Shown: positions 1-10,049 of the stretch, one piece after another
Layout of the letters: the number at the start of each line of letters is the position of its first letter
Position numbering within the stretch: the first letter of the stretch is position 1
NCBI RefSeq assembly: GCF_947623445.1
Contig: NC_135244.1
Location: 1,674,001-1,738,000, forward strand
DNA from: Clavelina lepadiformis
Lineage: Eukaryota; Chordata; Ascidiacea; Aplousobranchia; Clavelinidae
DNA length: 64,000 nt
Reading direction: 5' to 3'
Notes under the pieces: model-generated
The model's input: the letters and a program-made list of their open reading frames with translations, nothing else
What the model was told of the DNA's origin: nothing
The model's database searches: none
Translations under genes and position numbers: made by a program

Positions 1-345
1 ACGCATGAAACGACTTGACCCATTCCTCGTTTAAAAAGTTTGACTATTAAAAATAATTTTTTTCTTATAGCTGGTGCCCATGACTTACTTTAGATTTCGG
101 ATATGTTACGGAAGCTTTTGTCGCGCATGTTGCTTTTGGAAATAGAAAATTACAACTTGTGCAATCATTTTACATTGGTCCTGTATTGGTTATTTTGTTA
201 GATTTCTGAGTGAAACTTTTTTATTTTTCACAAATATCAGCAAAGTATCGCAAAGCATTTTTTAACATTTATCGAAGGTCGGACTGTTGGCGTCAAGCAA
301 CAGAATGCGCATAAGTCAAACCAACCAACAATGTCTTCTGCGGTC
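1..345. repeat. Family D repeat, copy 0 (cut by window edge)
   Basis: This stretch resembles 1990-2360 and 29033-29400: all share the start ACGCATGAAAC followed by the same order of landmarks (AGCTGGT, GGAAATAGAAAATT, TATTGGTT, TTGGCGTCAAGC). It is the most diverged of the long copies and has lost the short open frame found in the other two. The left end lies outside the window. The nature of the family is unknown; no terminal repeats or transposase were seen. Confidence 0.7.
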
Positions 346-1816
346 CTTGTCTTGTAAATGTCCTCTCCTTCTTAAGATTTATGAACATTTAAAAAACCTG
401 TGTCATGTGTTGAAAAAACGTCATGTGTTGACGCGCATTGTTGTGTCAATGACGCGCTAAAGCAAAAATGTTCCTGCTTTATTTATGGTGACGTCATGGA
501 TATCGTCAAAAACACCAGGCCGCTCTTTTCATATTACTTTAAAATGGTGAAAGGGGGTATTAAGTCGCGAATCGTTCTTCGCAATGATAAGCAATATCAG
601 CGAAAATGTGCATTAATATTATTCCATCAGTAAAATCAAAACAAACATAATTAAAAATTATTGCAATTTTAAGTCTTGGATTAACATTTCAAGATTTACA
701 CTTCTGTTTAAATTCGGATGTTTTCATACAAATAAGACATTGTTCAAAATAGCCGCTGTCAGAGTGTTCGCCGCGGTCAGGCTTGTAGTAGAAGTACAGT
801 TTGAGTACAGGAAGTACAGGAATGGCCGGTAGTCAGCTAGTTGCTGAACGTTGCTGTTTCTTTCCTCGGTCAATCTCTCATTTACCTAAAACAACAAAAA
901 TTAAGAAATGTTAACAATTGAAACTGTTACATCGCATTGAACTTGAACTTGTGAAACTTGACATTATGCATAAATCGTAAACTTAATTCTACTATTAATA
1001 TGATATGCTCGTATTCTGTACGAAAGTTACGGTTCCAGTTTCTGTTAACTTGGCCGTTGCTTCCTAGGTTTGTGTACAATAACAGCAGTAAAAGTTTCTT
1101 GAGTAATCTAGTCTTTCCATAGCTTGTTATGAATCGAAACTGAAAGGTTTGAATAAAACCTGCTTGTTCTGCACATAAAATGCAAATGTATGTTATATGT
1201 GTGTTGTGCAATGTTTGTTTGTCGCAATGCAATGCTTGTCATTCAAGACTACGACAAATGTGAAAATAAAATATGTCATTATGCTATAAACAAAGAACTT
1301 TTATTAGGGGTTGCCCTATAGGGTTTCTTGACTTTTTGCAAGTTTTTACATTTCTTAAATTTTTTTCCCATAAAACAAACTGTATTTTACATTCAAATTA
1401 GAAATACAACAAGCAACAAAGACAAAACCTAAAAACAACAGTCTACAGTAAAAAAGTTCTATGGTTGGTTAAAGTCAGGTTTTCAAAACTAACGAACAAA
1501 TTGAAATTTAAGAGAGCAAAGACTTAACTTTACTTCCTAAATAAAGGGGCAGAGAACTAACCACAGAGCCAAAAATTACTCGGACTGGCCATTCCGATTC
1601 ACAAACAATTGTACAATCAATAAAAATCTATAGCTTTAGACTTAAAGCAATGGAAACAAAAACATTTTATTTAATTCATGAGCAATACCCTTTTCGTACC
1701 GAGGACCGCACACAAAAAAACGGACCTAAATTTTGAAGAAATGATGACAAACTGTGTTAAAGTGAACCCGAGATCACTGACACACCACTGTAAGTTTTAA
1801 AAATGAAATGAAATGG
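346..1816. other. Gap, nothing recognised
   Basis: AT-rich DNA with only short ORFs (up to about 100 codons) that show no recognisable domain, no convincing splice context and no match to the other repeats of the window. Confidence 0.5.
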
Positions 1817-2890
1817 CGGAAAAAGACTCGCATTGTCCCGGAATCGAAACATAAATTTCTGTACAAACTTTATATAATATATTGTTGTATTAAATTTAAC
1901 AATGGTTTAGGTTTGCGGAATTTTAGCATAAATCCACTTCAGAATTGGTGATGTAGTATGATGCTGATTATACAGTCATGTTGTAGGTCCAACGCATGAA
2001 ACAACTTGACACAGTTCGTCATTTCACAAGCTTCGACCATTAAAAATAAACAATTTTACTGTAGCTGGTTCCCACGATTTGCTTAAGATTTGAGATATGT
2101 AACACAATGTAAGCTTTTGTTGCGCGTATTGCTTTGGAAATAGAAAATTTCAATTTTGTGCAGTCATTTTACATTGGATCTGTATTGGTTGTTTTGTTAG
2201 ATTTCTGACTGACACTTTTGCATTTTTCACCAATTAAAACAAAGTATCACAAAGCATTTTTTAGCATTTAAAGAATGGCTGCGATTTTGGCGTCAAGCCA
2301 CAGAATGCACATGATTCAAACCAATTATGACGTTATCGGAATGTCACCTGCGGCGGTTACGCTGATTGCTGAGAAAAAACGAGTTGAGCTTGAGCCGCGA
2401 AGGAAACAGCGGGGACTTAGCTGTTCTACAAGACGGACGAAGGTTATCCCTAAATTGTTCAGAGACCTTTTTGGACTGTGTTCGAAACAATTATATTGGT
2501 GTTTGAGCTGATCATTGATAACGCTTTGTTGCCAAGGTTAAAAGTAAGTTCAGGTCGAAGTGATTTACTAGGAAAAGAAGATCTTTGTTTTATGTTTTCA
2601 AAGTCCACAAAGATAATCTCTACACATCAATGGCATATGGCACTTTCCTGTGTTGCCTCATTGGCTTCCGACATCACTTTTTAATCTGGGAATCCACTGA
2701 TTCGAAGAAGCTGCTTTCACTGTTGGCGGTTGATCGCGGTTTTCGTTTGTCTATCTCTCGTTGCTTGCAGTTTGCAGTGATTTTAGTTGGTAGTCGAGTC
2801 TCGAACTATGCATCGAAATCCCGAATCCGACATTGCGATCAATTGATCCTGGGTCTTGTATCTTAGTGTATTGGTATTTGACATGTATAA
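1817..2890. repeat. Family D repeat, copy 1
   Basis: About 1.07 kb that aligns end to end with 28860-29840. The left boundary is sharp: both copies start at CGGAAAAAGACT and are unrelated before it. Flanking parts of the two copies differ by roughly 10% by eye, with small indels, but 2275-2446 differs at a single base. That core is open as a 78-codon frame beginning MAAILASSHRMHMIQTNY. The right part (from about 2655) recurs at 6370-6570 and 4009-4140. No terminal inverted or direct repeats were found, so the class is unknown. Confidence 0.75.
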
Positions 2891-3651
2891 AGATTGCAAT
2901 TGCTGAATCACAAAGCATATTTTTCGGAGAATTTCTGTTTCTGACGGAGTTCCACAGAAAATGGCGATTAACTTAACACCACGGTCAAGTTTCCAGTTAT
3001 CTTGGCAGCGGTTGTTTTGTTTGTGTCAACCCTAATGGAATTTTTTTGTTACCATTTTCGTCTTCAAACGGAAAATCGTTGCCAATCGTAATTCTAGATG
3101 GAAGGCCAACCCTGTCCCAGTTCGTCCATCATGCAGTGCAAGTTTATAATTTCACAGAGACTCATGTGGCATAAAAGCCGGTGACGTATCCAAAAGCATT
3201 TTGTAACATTGCAAGTGCTGGTGCTGGTGCTGCTGACATCGGCTGAAGCGCCGAAATGGTACAGACCTCAATGTAAACGGGAAACTATCGGCCTTTTCTT
3301 CAATTGGGGACGTCTACCGGTTAGTGTGGCAAGCATGAAATCCTTAATTCCAATCCAGATGTTTGCACCCCCGAGCGTAATTTGTCGTGCATTGTTCAAG
3401 ATCCATGAACATAAGTGAGAGTCGGAAGGAAACGTGACTTCTATTTCATGTTTTGCGAGAAAATGTCAATTATTATGTGGGGTGGAGGTTCGTTTCGGTT
3501 TTGTCTTGGTTTACGTACTCGGTCAACAGCCTTGTCCGCAATCCTCGTTGATAAACTTAAAGGCCACTATTGATTCCTGGCTAGGCTTATCTTTTTTTAG
3601 GCAGTCTTCTCGGAAGTGGCAAAAATTCCTTAAATGCACAAAATGAAGATG
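2891..3651. other. Gap, nothing recognised
   Basis: No gene model can be supported. Short ORFs at 3209-3418 and 3434-3646 lack recognisable motifs and overlap an antisense ORF of equal quality. Confidence 0.4.
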
Positions 3652-4016
3652 TGTTACCAGCTTTTTTCTAGTGCTGGTTCGAAGAGACCTACAGTTAACT
3701 ATACGATTGTATTTCAAAACGGTAAAAAGTGGGCACGTCTACACAGCAGTACAGGCATCGGTAGAATGTCACTCGTTCGACAACGGACAAGGCGTAATCA
3801 CAATTATCAATAAAAAACAACATAACACTTTGCCCCCTCCAATAACTTTCGCATCGACATTGCTTGAACATCAATTAGCATAACTAGCTATTAGCTAAGT
3901 ATATGGTAAATACAACGAAAAACTGCAATATAATCGCCATTACTTCTTAGCCAGATGAATTTCTGAATTTTGAAGGAAACTTTTTCGACTAAGAATGCTA
4001 TAGTGGGTACCTTGCA
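3652..4016 (-). mobile_element. Relic of a gypsy type A 3' end
   Basis: 3652-3827 is an LTR like that of the element at 8306-14366: it starts TGTTACC, contains the GCTGGTTCGAA block and ends CATAACA, with an internal deletion. The pyrimidine tract that follows on the plus strand (the polypurine tract read in element orientation) and about 190 bp of internal sequence match the region just inside the 3' LTRs of 8306-14366 and 15652-16772. Similarity stops abruptly near 4016, where family D sequence begins. It is a truncated, dead fragment. Confidence 0.75.
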
Positions 4017-4456
4017 GTTTGCAGTGATTGTAGTTGGCAGTTGAGCCTCGGACCATGCCTTTTGATCTCAAACATGACATCGTGATCAATTGACCCTTGG
4101 TCTTGTAGCTCGCCCGCTTTTGCATTTGACATGTATACAATCAATTCCCAGATATTAAGCCAAGCCTATCCCAATTTGTCAATACATTTTGTTGTTTGCC
4201 ACAATTCAAATGCCGGAGTCTATCAATAAGAATGTGACCCAGCTGATAAACACTGCTGGAAGATTGTTTTAATAACCTGGGTGTGCTATGTAAGGTTAAT
4301 GTAGTGCAGGTTTGTTCATTGAAAGAATGTCATTTTACACGAAACTTGCAACTGCTGGGACTGTTGGCATCAGTCCAAAGACTTCGTCCAAGATAAATCT
4401 AATTACAACACCGACGATGTGGTGCGATACTTGAAGTTACGTTGACATAATACATG
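4017..4456. repeat. Family D-related segment, duplicated at 6460-7176
   Basis: The block 4138-4456 is about 90% identical by eye to 6870-7176 (CAATCAATTCCCAGA ... CATGTGTTAC), and both are followed directly by a type B LTR. The first part, about 4009-4140, matches the tail of family D at 2770-2885. The same LTR junction in both places means one ancestral insertion was later duplicated. Confidence 0.7.
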
Positions 4457-4690
4457 TGTTACATTTTAGTTAAGTTTCGTTGACACAGCTCATTTCAGGA
4501 GCTCCAATATAAAACTGACAGTGCGACTACCTGTCGGACACAAATCGAAAAAAGACACCTGTGCTTAATTAAGCACGAAAAAGCGTAATCGGCCGAAAAG
4601 GAGGAACGCAATAAATATAGGGCAAAAACAAGTGTAACACTCTCTCCTCCTTCCCACAAAACTGCAGACACTCTGTTTAACTGCAAGTGA
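4457..4690 (-). mobile_element. Gypsy type B LTR with polypurine tract
   Basis: The LTR spans 4457-4639, from TGTTACATTTT to GTGTAACA, and lacks about 50 bp present near the left end of the copies at 7177, 29873 and 40571. A C/T-rich tract follows (4640-4660), which read on the minus strand is a polypurine tract ending at the LTR. This is therefore a 3' LTR of a minus-strand element. Internal sequence is nearly absent. Confidence 0.7.
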
Positions 4691-4790
4691 GAAGAACAAA
4701 CACGCAAAAAGTGCTAATTGGTAAAAACGTATAAAACAAAAACACGATGATAAGCAACCAAGCAACATGTGAGGAACAAAGTTCGTAACA
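4690..4790. repeat. LTR-like fragment (type E), repeated at 33515-33602
   Basis: About 90 bp including GATTGGTAAAAACG-like sequence, AACACGATGATAAG and a GTTCGTAACA end, matching 33515-33602 at roughly 85% by eye. The GTAACA end suggests another LTR of the same general group (all LTRs here end in GTAACA). Only the end portion is recognisable. Confidence 0.45.
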
Positions 4791-5583
4791 CACATCCCAT
4801 CCTACATTTGAGACCACCCGGACGAAACTGTTCCTCGGTCCCAAGGTATGTGAATTAAATCACGGTGAATTGTGTGTCCGATACAAGGTAAAAACGATAA
4901 AAAGTGCTCTAAAAATCCCCGAACTCAAAGTAAAACGTGTATGCACTTCATCTGCAACGGGCGTCGACGTTGACTTTTCGAGGGCCCATTCCGACAGGTC
5001 GGTCCCTTAGTTGTTGAGAATTTAAGTTGGCAAAATCTCATCCGCTTCATTCAGTTTAGCATCGGAAATTTATCGGCATTGCTATCATCTTGCTGGCTTA
5101 CTTTCAACAATTTACTTCATCACACACAAGAACATTAAATCTTTTCGAAGGCGTTCGTCTGTTGGGTAGGCCTTCTACCCAGAGTGTTTACTGTCTTTAC
5201 AAAGTCACAAGCCGCCTCGTCTTGTACTTTTCGTCTGTTGAAAAAAGATTTCCGCATTGTATACAGAGCTTCTCAACAGTCAACTCGAATTGATAAACAA
5301 TGTCTTCTGAAGACATCTCAGCAACAGGTGATTTAACTTCAGAGGGAACATCTCTTGAATCGAAGCCAAGAAAAATTTACATTATGCGCCGGCATTCTCT
5401 TCGTTAAGCTTAACGTGGCTCTCAAGCCTGCCTTATTGGTTGATTCCATTGTTAACATTGGAGGTTTACTTTGTTACAAGGAAATTTTTTCTTCTATGCC
5501 ACGCTAAACAGTTGCGTTAGTTTTGGTATGGACATCAGCGCCTGCAAATAGAAAGTTACGTAATAAAGACCAGCAACTAAACT
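4791..5583. other. Gap with two short open frames
   Basis: A frame without ATG is open on the plus strand from about 4791 to 5009, directly after the LTR-like fragment, and a 35-codon ATG ORF lies at 5300-5407 (MSSEDISATG...). Either could be a leftover of a retroelement leader or gag region. No domain is recognisable. Confidence 0.3.
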
Positions 5584-6105
5584 AAATGGCGTGAATGAGT
5601 CAGTAAATTCAAAGACTTACTTCTAAGAAGTCATAGCCACTTACCTTGGGCATAGTTTGTTTTCCTTTATGTTATAAACGGGAAAGATAGATTCCACGCC
5701 AAATATTCTAATGGTTTCTGCATATTGATCGTTATTCTGTAACGATGAGTCTTAGAAATTGAAACAAAGACGTCATTCACCAACACCTGCGGTAACTTTT
5801 GTTAAAATTTTTTCATCAAACAATTATGACGTTTTAAGTGATGTTATATCACTTTATAAAACTGTTTTGGGTAAATTCAGTTTTAATCTGTGAGTATGGT
5901 TGCAAATAAATGCACTTCAAATGCTTAGCACTTTAAATACATTCTAAGAAGTCATAGCCACTTTGCCTACTTTGGGTATAGTTTGTTTTCATTCTTCTTA
6001 TAAACGAAAAATATGGATTCCACACCAAATATTCTTATGGCTTCCGAACATTGATCATTATTTTCTAACGATGAGTCTAAAAAATTGAAACAATGACGTC
6101 ATTTA
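5584..6105. repeat. Family F repeat, two tandem-like copies
   Basis: 5625-5785 and 5943-6104 are copies of a 160-bp unit (AAGAAGTCATAGCCACTT ... GATTCCAC ... AACGATGAGTCT). A third copy lies at 41632-41757 and a partial one at 40990-41040. Accompanying sequence before the units (GGTTGCAAATAAATGCACTT) is shared with 41600-41630. The class is unknown. Confidence 0.65.
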
Positions 6106-6369
6106 TAAAATCGCTTTTTGACGTACGTCGCAAAGTTTATTTGATCCAAGAGCTCTCAAAAGCACCGCACATAAAATATTATTTCACATTTCTAAGCACA
6201 TATGAAAGAAGTCGAATTTTCGAAAAAACAACTTACCCTGTGAAATTGAACTTGGGTTTATGGTTCGTGTTCATTTCCTGTCCACAAAATGAAATTTCCA
6301 GCGAAGAGCATCCAGTGTGTCTGAGGTCAGCTTGGTGACGTCTAACGCGAAACCATAATTTTGTCTTGG

Positions 6370-7176
6370 CTTCCGACATCCGTTCTCAATCAGAGACTTC
6401 GATGTTTCGAAGAAGCTGCTTTCACTATTGGCAGTTGATCCCGGTTTTCGCTTGGTTTGCTTAGTGGGCAGTTGAGTCTCGAAAAATGCCTCTAAATCCC
6501 AAACATGACATTGCGATCAAAAGATCCTTGGTTTTGTGACTTGACTTATTGGCATTTGACATATATGTTAGCTGGAGTATTACGTTTTTGTTGCGATTTT
6601 CAAAGGGAAAATCCGTTGGCGCTCGTAGTTCTTGTCGTCATAATTCGAATGCCTGAATCTATCAACAGACAACTGTCCAGCTGCCTACTGTTAAGCGGTG
6701 ATAAAACCTACAGGAAGTAGACGGCTCATTTAAGGTCCGAAACTTGTCAAACTTGACCACTTTTCCTCATGTCGTTTGAAAGATTATCCTTAAAGAACAC
6801 AACGTCAAAATAATGATTAATAGCAATTCATAGCCACTTTTGTATTTTTTGTTTAGATTTTCACGTTTAAACAATCAATTCCCAGAAGGTAAGCTAAGCC
6901 TATCCCAATTTGTCAATACATTTTGTTGCTTGCCAAAATTCAAATGCCAGAATCTATCAATAAGAACGTGACCCAGCTGATAAACACTGCTGGAAGATTG
7001 TTTTAATAACCTGGGTGTGCTATGTAAGGTTCTTGCAGTGCAGGATTGTTCATTGAAAGAATGGCATTTTACACGAAACTTGCAACTGCTGGGATTGTTG
7101 GCATCAGTCCACAGAATTCTAATTATGACAGCGACGATGTCGTGCGGTACGTAAAGTTACGTTTACATAATGCATG
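6370..7176. repeat. Family D-related segment before a type B LTR
   Basis: 6370-6570 matches the tail of family D (2655-2880 and 29705-29840; landmark TTCGAAGAAGCTGCTTTCA). 6870-7176 matches 4138-4456. Intervening bases include a 71-codon ORF (6505-6720) without recognisable features. No host gene is supported. Confidence 0.6.
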
Positions 7177-8305
7177 TGTTACGTTTTGTTGTCCTCAATC
7201 TTAGATTTACAGACAAAAACAGTTTGGTTAAGCTTCGTTGACGCAGCTCATTTCAGGAGCTCCAATGTAAAAATTGACAGTGGGACTACCTGTCGGATAC
7301 AAGACGGAAAAAGACACATGTGCTTAATTAAGCGGGAGAAACGCAATAAATATAGGGCATCAATAAGTAAATAAGGTCTACGTTTAATGCGCTGTGGACG
7401 GTTTGGAGAATGCAAAACACCATCGCTTACGAAACTGTTATTCTGCACTGGGTTCTGATTACTTTCCGGCACTATGTAGTTGTACACCCCCGTTTGCAGC
7501 TGGTACGTGGATGTGATTTCCGGTTCCGGACTGCAGCATCCACGAAACTGATGGCGGTTGTTTGTCGGATCTGTTGAGCGAGAAAGTTTACCTTCATTCT
7601 CGCGCACACCTTCTGAAATAGGATTGTCCGTCAATCTGTCAAAATTGGCATAACTTTTTAGTCGATTGAAATGTACAGCACAGGTTTTACCTTCGAGATT
7701 TTCTATCAAAGAATTTACAGGGGGAATAACTTTTTTAACAACGTAGGGCCTTTATAAGGCAAGTGAAACTTTCTTGTTTCATCTTTTCGAAGAGCTGTTT
7801 CAACAGGACTGCATCATCTTCTTTATATACTGATCGTCAGACACCTTTTTGTCGTAGCGCTTCTTCATTTGAAACCTACGATGTTCCGACCTTGATTAAA
7901 TTGTTTGGTTCATTCGGTCTAGAAAATGAAGGATGTCTTCACATTTTGGGGTAAAAATTGGGGCTTTTCTAACAAGATTTGCCGTCAACCTAAGATTCCT
8001 TCCAATGAGCAAGTAATGAGGAGAAACTCCAGTTTCCTCGTGATTACTTGAATTGTAATTAATTATAACTCGATGTGACTTTGTGAAGCTGCTGGAAACC
8101 GCCTTGCCCACTCTTGAGCTCCTTTATTAAAAAGACGTAAGATGCAGTGTAAATATATATTTTGGAATCTTGAAAGTATTTTACCATTTAAAATTTTAAG
8201 AACATTTTCATTATTATTGGTTGGTTTGTCATGATTGAAGCTTTGGTCACCACTGATGATGAGTTTGTGGTAATTGTTTCCTTTTATTATTGCTACACCT
8301 TTAAT
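7177..8305 (-). mobile_element. Gypsy type B relic: LTR plus integrase C-terminus
   Basis: A type B LTR starts at 7177 (TGTTACG) and ends by about 7370 without its usual terminus. Decayed internal sequence follows. On the minus strand, 7370-7709 encodes an integrase tail with a GPY/F-like region (VHFNRLK), and 7896-8111 encodes an upstream piece with HEETGVSPHYLL. The two pieces are no longer one frame. The full-length type A element is inserted into this relic at 8302-8305 (target TAAT). The same internal segment recurs at 30370-30790. Confidence 0.7.
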
Positions 8306-8530
8306 TGTTACCGGCCTTTTCTTATGCTGGTTCGAATAGACCTGCAGTTAAACCATAGAATTGTATTTGATAGAATAAAGGGTAAAAACAGGCACGTCTG
8401 CTCACAGCTCAGGCAACGGTAGACTGACACGTTCGCCAACTAGCAAGGCGCAATTACAAACATCAGCGCCTCCGGCCGAAGGCAGAAACGCAAGGCACAA
8501 ACACGTCAACCGAGCACAAAACACGTAACA
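8306..8530 (-). repeat. 3' LTR of the type A element
   Basis: 225 bp from TGTTACCGG to ACGTAACA, matching the other LTR at 224 of 225 positions. Preceded by TAAT. Confidence 0.93.
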
Positions 8531-8545
8531 CTCCTCCCCCTCCAA
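8531..8545 (-). other. Polypurine tract of the type A element
   Basis: The plus strand reads CTCCTCCCCCTCC directly next to the LTR. On the element strand this is a purine run ending at the LTR start, the usual primer for plus-strand DNA synthesis. The 3' end relics at 3828 and 15846 have the same tract. Confidence 0.85.
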
Positions 8546-9142
8546 TAAATTTCTCCTCGACATTAACAAAACTGGCCACAAGCTAAATATATGGAAAATA
8601 AAACGACAAATTGCAATATAATCACGAAGCAACCTCTAGACTTCTGTTACCCAGATAATGTGTTAATCTTGAAGAAAATTGTCGACTACGTATGCCACAG
8701 TGGGCCACAAAAAAAAAACTTTACAAAAACGATTCCTCAAACACAGCAAAACGGTGCAGTAGCGAAAAAATTATGATTATCACACCAATAAAAACAAACG
8801 GAAATCAAGGTAAAGCATTTCTATGTAAATAATATAAATACAAACATTACATTGAAAACCACAGCAAAATTTTAAATAACTTGTTATAAAAGAAATTCAA
8901 ACATTTTTTGACTATACCAAAACAATAGTACAAACACAATAAAGGTGGGTTACAAATAATGCTTCATGCCAATAACACAACAAAAGGTATAAAAACGTGA
9001 GATTGATAGCTAAAATAGACGATATATAACGGATCCGAAATAAAATACCATCATACTTGGTATATGTGAAACTGTGGTATATAAAACACAAATCATAGGA
9101 AAGTAGTCAACAACATAGCATCAAGCATCACACAATAAACAA

Positions 9143-9768
9143 TTAATACGTTTCGACGTCTGGGTAACGAATAGTGCGACGTGGGCTTCGGCGAAGTCGA
9201 CCGTTATTTCGGGAGTTGCAAACGTTATTAAAATTGTTACTCTCGTGACGATTTACATTTGATCGGTTAGGCCTATTAAAAAAGTAAGCTCCAGTCAAGG
9301 GCATGTCTAGTTGCTGGGGGACATCGTCTGGGCAACTAGCTTGATTATAGGAAGGCATCCCTGTATGATGGTCTCCTCTGCTTAGCTTTAGCCTGTTAAA
9401 ATGTACTCTTAACGTACGTTCGTGGTTGCGAATCAGATAATTTACCGGCGGAAAAGTCTCAACAACTTCGTAGGGGCCTGAATAAGGGAGGTGAAACTTT
9501 CGCTTTTCATCTTTTGATATGACAGTGTTTCGCAGCATGACCTTGTCTCCTACTTGAAACTCAGCTTGTCTCGATACCGACTTGTCGTAACGTTCTTTCA
9601 TGGATTGCCGACGTTGGTCGAGTCTCGTTTTCACGACTTCGTGGACAAGTCGCATACGGTCTTGTAAATCGAACATTGCCGATGATGATGGACGACTTGA
9701 AGGCTGTCCAGTCATCAAATCTGCTGGTAATCTCAATTCTCGTCCAGTCAGAAGGAAATGTGGAGAAA
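9143..9768 (-). pseudogene. Integrase C-terminal part (GPY/F), cut off by the nested LTR
   Basis: The frame enters from the nested solo LTR side at 9768 and stops at 9143. It encodes the end of the integrase: a segment with GVSPHFLL and LRLPADL, a basic helix region, the GDKVMLR motif, and the GPY/F module (SGPYEVV) followed by VHFNRLKL, which is typical of Ty3/gypsy integrases. It lacks any start of its own. About 600 bp without coding capacity separate it from the polypurine tract. No chromodomain is seen. The tail after the GPY/F module is Asn- and Arg-rich and low in complexity. Confidence 0.85.
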
Positions 9769-9773
9769 CACCT

Positions 9774-10044
9774 TGAACTGAACAGACAGTTGTAAATACT
9801 CGTATTCTTTAATTGCACAGCTTTAAGAGACAAAAAACTAAACTAAGCTGCAACACAAAAAGGTAAAGTTAAACAAAAGCATAAAAGGAAAACTGGTAAT
9901 CTTAAAATGGTGAATCGTAATCACGCAACTGAAAAGAACTGAGGGACTGAACTGAGAACATAAATGGCGTGATTACGAGATATGCGACGAAGCTACAAGG
10001 GGCGTTGATTGATGACTGCGCGGGGCGTTGCATTAATCATTACA
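9774..10044 (-). mobile_element. Solo LTR nested in the integrase gene
   Basis: 271 bp that read on the minus strand from TGTAATGATTAATG to CTGTTCAGTTCA (5'-TG...CA-3'). It is flanked by the 5-bp duplication CACCT at 9769-9773 and 10045-10049. Removing it together with one CACCT reunites the integrase motif around HEETGV with SPHFLL, which is uninterrupted in the relic at 8000-8050. It has no internal region, so it is a solo LTR formed by LTR-LTR recombination. It is unlike the type A and B LTRs of this window. Confidence 0.88.
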
Positions 10045-10049
10045 CACCT

